In this document: one piece after another, positions 20,863-32,135 of the stretch
How the letters are laid out: the number at the start of each line of letters is the position of its first letter
Position numbering within the stretch: position 1 is the stretch's first letter
Assembly (NCBI RefSeq): GCF_000002865.3
Contig: NW_001865042.1
Coordinates: 102,370 to 153,213 of the forward strand
DNA: 50,844 bases
From: Monosiga brevicollis MX1
Lineage: Eukaryota > Opisthokonta > Choanoflagellata > Craspedida > Salpingoecidae
Reading direction: 5' to 3'
Notes under the pieces: generated by a model
Told to the model about the DNA's origin: nothing
The model's input: the letters and a program-made list of their open reading frames with translations, nothing else
Database searches by the model: none
Position numbers and translations under genes: made by a program

Positions 20863-22528
20863 CCCGACGCTTCGACTCAAAGCTCGCGCAAGAAGGAGGG
20901 GGAGGGGATGCGAGTCACGGACGGGACGTGCAAGCGCACAATGGAATCGTAGTCACGGTCAAGGGCACCGGCTGCCAAAACGTCGAGCGAGGGCGAGGCA
21001 GAGCCGCAACAGTTGCTCAAAACCCAACCATGCGCACGCCACGCACGATCCGCACAGCGTGTGTGTGTGTGCGTGTGCGTGTGCATGCGAAGGGCAAGTG
21101 CCACGGTGTACGAAGAAGCGAAGCGTCGTGCCAGGGAAGCAGTGCGCAGGATGAAAATGGAGTTTGCTTCAGCGGCTCGCCAGGCGAGCGCGACCGGAAA
21201 CGTGCTCGGCCGCCAACGTGACCCCGGTCTTGACGTTTACGTATAAGATTTCTATCCTCCACGTGTGATACTCCAAAGGTCATGTAATGTAAAACCCGTC
21301 AAATAGGTGTGGTTTTTGTCGTACCTATGTGTGGCGTGGCTAGCCATGTGTAACTGTTTTATGGGGCAAAAAGTGGTTTGGCGCTGTTGCAGCTGCTCCT
21401 CACGTTCTTCTTTTGTTCTCTGTGTGTGTGTATGTGTGACCTCTCTCTCTCTTTGACTTTGACTCTCTCTTGACTCTCTCTCGCTCTCTCGCTCTCTCGC
21501 TCTGTCGCTCTGTCGCTCTGTCGCTCTCTCTCTCTCTGTCTCTGTCCCTGTTCTCGGCTGTGCTCTGTTCCCGCGGCGCGAGAGCCATTCACCGCTACCG
21601 GCATTTGTTACAGCATGCCTGGCGTCGCACCTCTTTTCTTCTCATGCCCACCACCTGCCCACTCACAACTGTTTGCAACCATGCCGATTTGAGTCCGCCA
21701 ATCCCACAACAAAGCCCACACTCAACAATCAGCCTTGCCTACCATGAACACGACACCCTCAGCCATGTGGAACATTGCTTCATGACAATTGGAAACGCCG
21801 TCGGTCCCTGCCCCAGTTCCCTGCTGCTGGCTATGCCCACAGGCCCAAGACGACGTTGATGGGTGCCTTGCACACTTTTGTCACATGTCACAAGTCCGAA
21901 AGCCCGCCCGTTGTCGGTTGGCACCAATATGGTAGACGCGCATATGCCAAAGGTGTGCAGCATCATCAACAAACAGGCAATGCGACCGCCTATGCACATC
22001 TCTCAACTCGAGCGCTCAAGTCTGGGATGGTTGCCGGCGCGGGGACTGCAACAAACAACACAGAACAACCGAACAAATTTTTTTAAATAATTATTGTCAA
22101 TTCGCTCCTCTGGGTTACCCCACCGACCCCAAGCACCTGTGCGCGCATCACAGCAGTTTTACCCTTTTTGGCTCGTTCACCCCAAAAGCTTGAGGTTCAC
22201 TCCACCCTAAATTCTTTCCCACGCGACACAAAAGCAGGGCTAGGGTTACACACACTCCAGTCCGACGACAATCACGGTCAGAAAAAACCCACCATCCACC
22301 ACGTCCATTTCTCGCACCGTAACACACAACAAAGCATCCCAGCACAGGACTCGAGCCCCGTCCTTGCTCCCGGAAAAAGTCACTTGTTCACCGCATGACG
22401 TGTTCATCGACCGCAAAGCAGTTCGGAAGACGCAAGGAAATTGCCAGACAGTTTGAGCACAAGTCAGAAAGTCAATTAAGAGTGAAATGAGCAGGTAGGT
22501 AGGTGGTCTTAAAGTCGCGGTGATGGCC
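20863..22528. other. 1.67-kb spacer between the SH2 paralogues
   Basis: Promoter side of paralogue A and 3' side of paralogue B. A GT/GC tract lies near 21060-21085 and an imperfect CT-rich tract at about 21440-21545, part of it CGCTCT/GTCGCT units. Small open frames are scattered, but none has splice-linked partners or a recognisable domain. Confidence 0.6.
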
Positions 22529-24078
22529 TCACGCACGACTATTCTGATAGGTTGCATGCTCATCCAGCGATGCGTAGCTTATTGCAAGCTGACGAGCCGT
22601 CTGGGCAGAATCATCGCGCGACATGGATAAACGGGATTGGGTGAGATAGCTGCTAAAAGCCTCGTTAACTTTTTTGGGGGGAGTAGCCCAAATCGGGTCG
22701 TCGACTTGCGCGTAGGCGCTGCTGCGAGAAACCGCGGGTTGTTCTAGATCAGCTGGCCGCCTGCTGATACTCCCAGACAGCATTGGTCTGCTTGAAGCAG
22801 CCCCAACTTGAGTAGGTGCAGCCGTGGCCTCATGCCGGTTCGCCTCTTTGCCCATGAGGTGGATAGGCACATCGACATACTCTTGGGTGCTCGGTTTGGC
22901 CTTGGCGGGCCGGCTAGCGCCAAAGACAGCGCGATGGTCCGTTACTTCCGGCATGCCATGGACCTGACTCGTGGCATGGATAGATGTATTGATATACTGA
23001 TGGGGTTTCGTTTTGGCCTTGGCGGGCCGGTTAGTGCCAAACACAGTGCGGTGGTCCGTGGCGTCTGGCATGTCTATGGCCTGGCTCGCGTCTGTCGCCT
23101 GCAGCGCGTGTGAGTTGCCCAATGGCGGGGACGACGACCTTGGCTCGGGGATTTGAAATAACGGCGTCACGTATACATCCCTGTTTGTCCTTAACGGGCC
23201 GGATGCCGGTGCCTGTAAGCTAGCACTGTCATCTGTCTCGTGGGTCTGAACGTCGATAGCGTGCCATACGGGTGCGGGCGCCAAGCTCGTCGTGGCATTC
23301 TCGGGAGCTTGCTGTGGAGACGGCTGGGAGTTGGATGTAATGACCACGGTGAGGGGGGCCAAAAGCTCGTTGAGCTCATCGCGGAAGGCAGAAAGCTCTC
23401 GATAGTCACAGGCTACGGGATGCGTGAGCGGTGTGTCAAAAAAAGAGTCGTCGTCGTTGGAGCCACACCGACTGAGTACCTCCTCCATGCTATTGAACAA
23501 AAACACTTCATCCTTGGCTTGGCCCTTGGCACGGCCAACCACTCGAAACTTGCCCTTGGCGTTGAAAAAGGCAAGAAAATGGAGGACGCGCTGGGCCAGT
23601 GGCTTGCCAGAGGCGCTGCTTTCAACAACGGAGGAAATGCAAAAGACCACCTCATGCTGGTGTTCCTGTGGCTCCTTGACACGCAACAGAAATGCACCCT
23701 CCGGGCTGCACAAGGCACGGTGTAACGAGAAGAAGAGAGGTGAGACGAGCCGCCGGTAGAGGTGATCAGTCAGCGAGCAGGCGTGGCTGCTGCCTGTTTC
23801 CTGTGGTTTGGGTGGACAACATCGTTTCCACAGATCAGCACGAGCGAATCAACAACGTACGGATCGCCGCCATATGCGGCAATGCGACTGATGGTCACGT
23901 CGCGGTTGATGGGGCCATGAAAGAAAATAGGCATGCCGTTTGGGAAGGCACGACGAATGGCGCGCGCCATGCGCTTTTTGGGTGGCACGTTCCGACCTTG
24001 ACCCAGACACATGGCGACCGCCACAACCAAGGCAACGAGCACCACGCCCCCTCCACCCAGACCCATGAGAACATCCAT
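22529..24078 (-). CDS. Membrane-anchored SH2 protein with tyrosine-rich tail (paralogue B)
   Basis: Two exons, 24078-23861 and 23705-22529; 464 residues. Exon 1 is 218 nt, the same length as in paralogue A, and the donor sequence (CC|GTACGTTG) and split proline codon are also shared. The order is the same: membrane span (GVVLVALVVAVAMCLG), basic KKRMARAIRR stretch, SH2 with FHGPINRD and GAFLLRV, the conserved FRVVGRAKGQ and FLFNSMEEVL blocks, then a divergent tail. The tail carries two copies of a roughly 39-residue unit and tyrosine motifs YVTP, YINT, YVDV, YAQV, YLTQ, YASL and YQNS. YINT is again pYxN. No catalytic domain is present. Probably a receptor-like or adaptor scaffold at the membrane. 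Confidence 0.85.
22850..23071. repeat. Two ~39-codon tandem units in SH2 paralogue B
   Basis: Coding repeat. Each unit opens MP(D/E)(A/V)TDHR(T/A)VFG, continues RPAKAK, and ends in a Tyr motif (YINTSIH in one, YVDVPIH in the other). The duplication therefore doubled a candidate phosphotyrosine site. Confidence 0.85.
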
Positions 24079-24996
24079 GGCGATCTTTACAAATCGAAGC
24101 AAGGGGTCACATGAAGAAGGGCGTCATCACCACTGGAGGCAAGACACAGCTGCATCAACGTGAGGATCCTTGGTCAGAAAAATGCCTCCTGTTCAATGTC
24201 CGTCATCCACTCATTGAGCCGCAATCCTTTCAGTCAACGTAGGTCTAACCACTTCTACACTCGGGCGACATGTGACTGTACACATGGGCGGGAGGTATGG
24301 GGTCGGGTGGAAGAGGAGAAAAGCACAATTTTGCTGCATGCCCACACTTTGAAAGCCTCTGCCAGCCGCTGATGCTCGGCAAAGCCCCTGTTGCTTAGTT
24401 GACACAAGCCGACTGCTCGCGTTGTCCCTTTGCTGTTGGTGCAAACATCTGTCCTGCTGCCATTCATACCTCCTTTTGACTACGCCATGACTCGCAAATT
24501 CTGACGCCCCCACCCCACCACGCAAGCATTTCACAAGCACATCCCCAAACCAAACGCGCAACATCGGCGGACTGAGGCGCATACTACCACCCATGACACC
24601 CCGTAGGCAGCAAAATCCTCAAATTCATTCGTGCTTCATTCGTGCTTCATTAGTGTTCTGCTCCGTCATGGAAGTTCAATGTGACCACGATCGTACACAT
24701 TCACAACTCTGGAAGCAAATGCTCGGTTCTCATCCCATCGCCCCCGCTCGGCGCCTTGATGCGAATTGCACGTCAGCTCGCAGTGAGCATTGCTTTGGCG
24801 TCTCGAACTTGTTTCCGTTCTCACCCTTCACATCACCGTCAACTCAACAGATATAAAATCCAGTAAACCCTCTACAAGTGTTTTCCACTGCCGACCAGGT
24901 CCCTCCCACACCTCACCTCACCCTCTTTCATCCCCCTCGCCCATCTGCATCATCACCACGTCGGACTCGGTTGCCTCGTGCCGTCGGTCTCCTATG

Positions 24997-25047
<51 letters not shown>

Positions 25048-25354
25048 CATTTTGATGACAATCAAATTGTCATCATTTTCGTTTTGTTTGTGTGAGTGTG
25101 TGTTTTGTGTTTTTTTTTTCGATCGACTAACTGACGCGCACACCCACACACACAGACTCGCTGACACTGGCGCGCTCACACGTTCACACTCGCACACGCA
25201 CTGACTCGCTCACTCCCTAATCGCTCAGACACAGACAGACACACAGACACAGAAACAGCCAGACACACAGACACAGACACAGCCAGACACAGACACAGAC
25301 ACACACGCACACACACACATACTGACACACACATACATCCGTGCGTTCGGCAAA
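24079..25354. repeat. 1.28-kb spacer with (TG)n and CA-rich DNA
   Basis: Divergent region between SH2 paralogue B and the beta-helix gene, so it probably holds both promoters. A (TG)n tract lies at about 24999-25047 and imperfect CA/CAGA-rich DNA at 25137-25325, ending only about 30 bp before the ATG of the + strand gene. No exon is recognised. Confidence 0.7.
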
Positions 25355-27900
25355 ATGGCAGCCAGTCAAGGTGGGGGGATTTTAGGAATGGGATGGATGA
25401 TGACGGTGGTGGTGGTGGCGCTGGTGACGATTGGAACGGTGGATGTGGCAAAGGCAGTGGACATGGGGATCGAGGGGTTTGGGCGCGCAATCCCGCAACC
25501 GCGCGACCTCGAGCACGCCAAGGAATTGCACGCTCAGGCCTTGCGACATGCCAGTGACCAGCGCCGACGCTTGGGTACCAACTCAGCTGCGTCGGCTCTG
25601 CCCATGCCCGTGGTTGGTCTCTTGCCGGGAGATGAATCGCGTCATCAGCTGCATCGACAGGCCGGCCGCCAACTCTTCAACGAAGCCCGAGCACGGGGAC
25701 GCACGTTTGGCGAGCCCGTGGTTCCGACCATCAATCCAATCACCTACGGAGCCGATCCAACCGGTATCTGCCCGGTTGTCGCTTGTTTGGCTTGCACATC
25801 CATTCCCTCATCATGGGCTTACTCTCGCTCCTGGCGCCCACAGGGCGAGATGATAGCACGGCCGCCTTCCAAGCAGCCATGAAAGATCTCTTGTCTTACA
25901 ATGCCTCGGTGCCCAAGATGGCCTCGGGCATCACCAACCTGGGTGGCATCACTATGGATCTCCAAGGTGGAGAATACCTCATCTCACAGTCCTTGGTCTT
26001 TCCCACCTTTTTCGGCAATGCGTAAGCCTCGGTACTTTGCTCGTGTTGCTTGCCTTGCGACGCATAGTCCTCCACATCGCTCCCAATTCCAGGTCGTATT
26101 CCTGATGCCAGCCTGGGCTCTACTGCCCTGTGAAAATATATTGGTCCCTGTAGCCGTATCGTTCGCGGCTCACTACGAGCCAGCCGCAGCTTCCCGTCGG
26201 ATGGCTACCTCATTCAGATTGGTCAAGACGGGTACGCCATGACCTGCGCGTGCCTCGCGCCAGCGCGCTGACGGGGCCCGATCCCGTTCACTCACGAATC
26301 TGAACCTCACGCTCTTCTTCACTGTTGGCTTGCCCTCGAGTCGCAGTTGCCAACCGGATCAACAAAAGTCTTGCAACGAGTTTATCGAGCTCTCGGAGCT
26401 GTTGCTGGACGCCTCTCAAGTATGGCCGGCCTTGACCGAGCTGAGAGCTGCGCCCTAGACCTCACACAAAGGTGTCCATTCTCACCCCTGCCCATCCACC
26501 GCGCACCGTGCACACAGGTGGCGGCAGGCTGCGTGTATATTGCCAGCACCATGGGTGCTACGCTTGGACCCTCAATTTTTTTTCATGGTTTTCTCCAAGT
26601 CGGTTGTTAGCTTCCTACTTGCCAATTTGTGTCTTCTCGACTGCTGTCTGTGCTGGCCATGCCTTCACTCCCATCGACACCTCAACTCGCGTCGCAGGCT
26701 GGCCTCCATGTGGTGGGATCACACGAAGTCATGTTGCTTGAAGCTTGGCTCAGCGAGTTGTATTGGTCTGAACCTGAGCAGCGAAAGAAAAACTCCACCT
26801 CCGTTGGCGTGTTGCTCGATGGCAATGATCACCTTCTGACCGACGTCATTGTTTTTGATTTTACCAAGGCAGGTGCAGGTGCCACGCACAACACCCTCGT
26901 CTTGCCGACAATTGCTCATTGCCCACGCACGGCCCAACCACGCTTTTCTTGCACGGCCCACCGCGTGCCATCCTCTGCTTCTATCTTGTCCTCCCTCTCT
27001 CTTCGTCTAGACGGGCGTGGTCGTAAACGGGGGTGCCAATATCTTGATTGGCGTGCACACGTGGAATGGTGGTGGAATTGGCATTCAAGTCAACTCGCAC
27101 AATACACGCCTGAGTACCTGCTATCTCGACTACAACCACCTTCTCATCAACGACCCAAGCAAAGTGATTGTGGAAGACACGTTCTTCTTGCAGGTCGGTT
27201 GTGCATTCCTATGCAACATTTAAGCTCTCCAGCCAGCCTCACAACGCCGCCATAGACTACTGCCTGGATTCAGGCCGTGCATGGTCAAGCTGAGGACACA
27301 ATCCTGCGCTACAACAGCTTCACCAACGACAACCCCGTCGCTGTTGCCATAAATGGAACCTTTACCTCGGTGTGTCTATTGCTCGGACCCGTTTGCGTCT
27401 CAAGCAGCACTCATCATCGTGGTGGTTCGACTGTGCCAATGCATGACCAATAGGTCAGCAATGTGCAAGTTGTTGACGACTTTGGCAACACCCGTCACAC
27501 CCGCGCCACACAGGCAAAGACGGTTCGACCTGCTCCATGACAAGTAGCCTTTTGCTTTTTGCCAGATTTACTGGCCACCACCTCACATGCCCGGCACCCG
27601 ATGACATGTTTCAGATTACGGGCACGCAGGCGTTGTTTGACTTTTCAGACGCCCTGTTGTTTCCATGGATTGGTCGCATTGAATACAGTGTGACCATGAA
27701 CACGCCCTCCTTTGCTCGCCATTATGCCTCCTTTTCCAATATGACTGCCCAGGTCAAGCTTCATGCACACTTCTCTATCTGGGCATCCCACATGATTGCT
27801 CGGCCTCATGAGTATTGTGCCCTACCGCGCGGGCTTGTAGGTTAATTTTGAAGAAGCGGTCAACGCCACCATCACGGCCACCGCTATTCAAGGCGAGTAA
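25355..27900 (+). CDS. Secreted right-handed beta-helix protein, pectate lyase superfamily, 11 exons
   Basis: Exons: 25355-25763, 25844-26021, 26154-26231, 26347-26419, 26518-26598, 26698-26868, 27011-27193, 27256-27369, 27454-27522, 27615-27752, 27841-27900; 517 residues with consistent phases. An N-terminal hydrophobic segment (WMMTVVVVALVTIGTV, about 14-29) should be a signal peptide or anchor. The superfamily entry motif ITYGADPTGRDDSTAAFQAA spans the exon 1/2 junction. Further blocks are GGITMDLQGGEYLIS, LLDGNDHLLTDVIVF and VVVNGGANILIGVHTWN, typical of beta-helix coils. The fold suggests polysaccharide binding or cleavage outside the cell, but no catalytic residues can be assigned. The intron after exon 6 seems to be GC-AG. 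The gene is convergent with the CHEK2-type kinase; their stops are about 125 bp apart. Confidence 0.78.
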
Positions 27901-28024
27901 GCGCACGCACCCAGACTCTGGGCTGAATTGATCAATGTGCTAGTGGCATCAACGCTTTTGACTCAGAACGCATCCCGAGTAATGTCGAGGACATAGTATG
28001 CAATTCGCGGGGCGATAATTTTAT

Positions 28025-28246
28025 TTATTGGTCCTTTGCGCGTTTGGCCGTGGGGGCCGCAGTTGCATCCCCGTTGGCTTCACCCTGAAAGCGGCGGATG
28101 GCCGATGTCTGGGTGTTGCCCACTTGCAAGCGACGCTCAATGGCCACGGTTTGCTTTTGCTTCACCTGCTCGCGGACCAGATCGTCCTAAATATCACACA
28201 AGCCCGGCTGTCAATGAGAGACGCTTCAATGCATATGCTCGAAAAA

Positions 28247-28283
<37 letters not shown>

Positions 28284-31174
28284 AGCGCAGCACAAAACAA
28301 CATCATCTCAAGTCAAACCTGAAGGAATGGATGCTGCAAAGCAGCCTCCACCGTCAGCCGCTGGGAAGGATCCAGCACCAAGAGCTTGGACACCATGTCC
28401 TTGGCTATTCATGTCCATGGCCGGTAAGTATGTCATCAAAACTTCTGGGTCAACCAAGACACAAAGATGTTACGTACCCGAGTCACTTATGTCATCCCAG
28501 TACGGCTCCAAGAATGTATATGTCCCCGCTGTTTTCGTGGCGCAGAAGCCAATGTGAGCGCCAGTACTTTTGACGATGAGTTGCAGAGATGGAAGCATCG
28601 TGCACTTACTTAAAATCTGTTCTGCCAGGCTAAGGTCAGTGCTCAGATCCTCTGAAAAGGGAGGAAAACCACACAGCCTGCGCAAAAAAGTGGTGGTTGT
28701 GAGTTCGGCATTGCTGTTTTTCAGTTGGAAAAAAGAATTGGAAACAAACGAAAAAAGGTTGGCGCGTACATGATGTAGAGAATCACTCCCAAGCTCCACA
28801 TGTCAGCGGCTTTACCGTAGCCCTGCCAGGCAACATAATTCCCGTGAGCTGGCGGCTGCCTGGAACATTTACATCGGCGTTTGCATGGGTCAGAACGTGT
28901 CAGCCACACCTCTTCCTGGCAACGGTCCGTCATTTTGAGCACTTCGGGGGCTTGGTAGCTACGTGGAGGTAGCCAACACAGATGAGAACGGGGCTGTCGA
29001 GCAATGACTTTGGAATTCATAAGCAGGTGTGGTTGTCTCTTGGGAAATGGCTGACCTGGGAGTGCCACACATGGTTTTCATAAAGGACTGTGGGCCCACA
29101 AGCTTGGCAAGTCCGAAATCCGTAATCTAGAGTGGCAGACAAATGAGACCCGCGGAAGGGTGCTCTGAAATCACTAAAGCTGGTTAGCGAGGACAGGGCC
29201 ACACGGCTGGCACCTTGATCAGAGAGTCGTCACTCTTGCTGGTGAGGAGAATGTTCTCTGGCTTGAGATCTCGGTGAGCAATGTTTTGGCTGCCAAAAGG
29301 ATACGCATGGCCAGATGCAAGTTTAGGCACAAACGAAGCGGAAAGAGAGGCCCCGTTCTGCTTTGCAGATGTGGGAACAGGACAAAACAGCAAGACGCAC
29401 TCGTGAAGATACTTGACCGCATCCAACATTTGCAGGAAGTAGAATTTGGACACGTCCTCGGAAAACTTCTCCTTGTCGACGATGCGATCAAAGAGTTCGC
29501 CACCAGACGCTCTAGTGAGGTGGAAGAAAAGATGAAAGAAAAGAGGCGTCAGGGTTGAACCTTCTAAACACACCCAGTAGGGGGGCACCAAAGCAAATGG
29601 AGTTTGCCACGTACAACTCGAGTACAATGTACAGGTGAGAAGGTGTATTCTCCACGTCGTGTACGTGGATGACGTTGGGCTGTTGGTCAGTTGATCAGGC
29701 GGAAAGAAGTGAAGCGAGATACAGGTGAGGGTTGCGAGAGCAAGGGGAATTATGGGCTTGTGGCCAGACAGTTAGAAGAGCATACATGGTTGATTTTGAG
29801 AAGGATATCAACCTCGGCCATGACTTGTGCATCCGAAACTCCAATGGACGAGCCCTACACATCGCAGCAGAATTGAGAGCCAAAAATTCAAGTCTATTGC
29901 ACTGCGAGGTAGGCAAAATGACCTAAAACAGGGCGGCGGGCTTACCACGGTGGAGGTGAACTTGCGCTTGGAAATGATTTTGACGGCGTACTTGCGACCG
30001 GTGCGCTTGTCGATGGCAAGATGTACTTCGCCACAGGCACCGGTGCCCAGAGGTTTTGTAAGGTTGTACCGGTCCTCGATGGCCGGATGCGATGACTGCA
30101 TGCTTGACTGGCCCATGTGAAACACGTAGCGCGGCGCTGCGTTGTCGCGAGCAAAGACCGAACCAGTCAAGAGTCGGGGGCGGAAATAACAGAGATAGGA
30201 CACCCAAACACGGACACGGACACGGACACGGACACGGACACGGACACGGACACGGACACGGACACGGACACGGACACGGACACGGACACGGGTACGGGCA
30301 CGGGCACGGACGCAGACGCAGACTTTGACGCAGACGCAGACTTTGACGCAGACGCAGACACGGACACGGACACGGACACGGACAATATCTGGTTTTCTTG
30401 CCCTGAGTCAGCTCGATGAGGGCGTTGTGGCGAAGGACGACATGATTGCCTTTGCCCACGCGCTGATTGTCAACAAAAGTGCCATTGCTGCTGGTATCCG
30501 TGAGCTTGACTACAACTCGTCCTCATCGTACTGCGAATAGGCTTCCTTGGGTCGCTCCTGTACAAGAGAACACGGCCATGTGGGAACAAGTCAAAGAAAA
30601 AAAAAAAGAAAAAAAAAAGGAGAGACAAACAGAAAAGAAATCAAGTCATCAAGTCCACTCGAGGGGGGGGGGCAGAGAGGATCGGGATCTAGGTGAGAGA
30701 CCTACGCGGCGGATGGTGCAATGCCGATTACTAATGGCAGGGTCAGTAAACTTGATGGTGCAGGTGGCATGGCGACCAAAGGAGTACTCGTCCTCCACAA
30801 GCTCTAAGGGGTGGAGGGGGTGGAGGGGGAGAGGGCAGGTAAGAAAAAAGGTCGACGCGGCCAAGAAGAGAGAGAGAGAGAGGGAGAGAGAAGGGGCAGT
30901 GTCAGATCACGGAGGTGCGGCGAGGCTACCGATGAGATCAAAACCCGGACGATCTGGCAGCAGTTTGCCCCAAGCCGTGTTGACGGGTTCTTCGTCTTCA
31001 CTGAGTCCCAGCTAGAAAAAAGAAAAAAGGGTCGAGACAATAAAGTGTTGACGGTGAGCACTGCTCCGACGAGCGAGGGGGCGGCTGCCAAACATTGCGG
31101 GAGAGAATGGGCACACACGTTGTCGTCATCGACCACAAAGTCTGAGGCAGCGTCGGGTCGAGGTTACCCGCCAT
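28025..31174 (-). CDS. CHEK2: CHEK2-type checkpoint kinase (FHA + Ser/Thr kinase), about 16 exons, apparent frameshift
   Basis: DNA-damage checkpoint kinase of the CHK2/Rad53 family. Exons after the uncertain first: 31011-30930, 30803-30706, 30557-30384, 30136-29946, 29854-29786, 29679-29615, 29511-29401, 29289-29214, 29126-29056, 28958-28910, 28822-28770, 28677-28610, 28528-28478, 28404-28319, 28186-28025. FHA: EYSFGRHATCT, ISNRHCTIRR, LTDTSSNGTFVDNQRVGKGN. Kinase: Gly-loop LGTGACGEV, VAIK-type Lys in YAVKIISKRKF, HRDLKPEN, DFG in ITDFGLAK, activation loop MKTMCGTPSYQAPE, GVILYIMLCGFPPFSE. The basic tail AKRAKDQ may be a nuclear signal. The exon 30557-30384 has an in-frame TAG at 30512-30510 and is one base short of the length needed to join its neighbours. 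The start at 31174 is tentative. No SQ/TQ cluster is seen. AATAAA overlaps the stop. Confidence 0.88.
28248..28282. repeat. Poly-A run in the last CHEK2 intron
   Basis: About 35 A residues on the + strand (T on the coding strand) in the intron before the final CHEK2 exon. It is followed, towards that exon, by a normal acceptor. Confidence 0.95.
30205..30385. repeat. (ACGGAC)n hexanucleotide minisatellite in a CHEK2 intron
   Basis: About 180 bp of ACGGAC units with GCAGAC and GGGTAC variants. On the coding strand the repeat reads (GTCCGT)n. It starts exactly where the FHA exon ends, so its first GT is the most likely donor. The long Asp-Thr, His-Gly and Ser-Val frames across it are artefacts. 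Confidence 0.9.
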
Positions 31175-31358
31175 GGTGAATTTCGAGTGATGGACCTCTC
31201 CCGGAGGCTTGCGCGCAAGAGACCCACGAACGATCCAAACGCCGCACTAGCTTGTGCGAGTGCCAACCCAGCCTTTGCCTCGGAAAACTGANNNNNNNNN
31301 NNNNNNNNNNNNNNNNNNNNNNNNNNNNNNNNNNNNNNNNNTTTTGCGCTCGGAATAG
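31175..31358. promoter_or_regulatory. Divergent CHEK2/CHTF18 start region with assembly gap
   Basis: Less than 200 bp separates the candidate CHEK2 ATG (31174, -) from the first certain CHTF18 exon (31359, +). A + strand ATG at 31190 opens a 33-codon frame (MDLSRRLARKRP...) that could be CHTF18 exon 1. It ends at a TGA just before the gap, so a donor is needed earlier or the gap edge is wrong. Both promoters must lie within or overlap these short 5' regions. Confidence 0.55.
31292..31341. other. Assembly gap (50 N)
   Basis: Exactly 50 unknown bases, probably a placeholder of arbitrary size. It lies in the 5' part of the CHTF18 gene, immediately before its first certain exon. Confidence 1.
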
Positions 31359-32082
31359 CTCCGCCCTACGTCGCACCACTCTCCTCTCACAAAGCGTCAT
31401 CAGCTCCGCCAAGAACTACAACAAGAGGCGTTTGCCGTTGCTCGTGCAGGTCCGCGGCACCACGCCACTCGCATCACATTTGCATCTCCCTTCTTTGGCG
31501 CCAGCACGTCTTACCATTCCTTGTTCACGTCTGCCGTAGAACACGAACGCCTTGCAGCCTCTCACGCCCGCCACCAACGCCTGCTTCAAGGCCAAGACCT
31601 GGATGACATTGAGGAGCCCCAGGCGGATACCTCAGCATCGCCGGTCGAGGTTAACCTTTGGACCGACGAATTCAGCCCCCGGCACTACATCGGTACGCCT
31701 GCCCGCAACCACCAGACGCTTGCTCTCAGAGTCGGCAGCTTGACAAGGCAAGCTCAACACCGAGCGGGCCTGTCTGATCTTTGCACTTCCAGATTTGATC
31801 TCGGATGAGGAGACGAACACCTCACTTCTCCGGTGGCTCCGATCGTGGGATCCGGTGCGCTCTTTGACTTGCCAGCGCTTCTCGGTCTCTTCTCTCTATT
31901 CACCGCCGAGCCTTGTTCTCATGCTCACATTGCTGATCTAAACCTCGTGCTCGGCGTGAACCTTTGACAGGTGGTGTTTGGTACACCCGCACCTAAACCA
32001 AAGGTAAGCGTGCTTTTTACGAACAACGCATACAGTGACCTAAGACCAATTGTCGTGGGTTTGCTTCGCACCTCCTCACTTC

Positions 32083-32135
<53 letters not shown>

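Noticed and set aside
28028-28573. Two overlapping + strand frames of about 175 codons with a poly-Lys run
   Set aside because: Antisense to the last CHEK2 exons; the Lys run is the intronic poly-A tract.
30117-30419. Asp-Thr, His-Gly and Ser-Val repeat proteins across the hexanucleotide array
   Set aside because: Open in several frames and on both strands because of the 6-bp period; the array lies in a CHEK2 intron.
31190-31291. Confident first exon of CHTF18 at ATG 31190
   Set aside because: The frame meets a TGA at the gap edge and cannot be joined to the next exon without unseen sequence, so it is only mentioned as a candidate.
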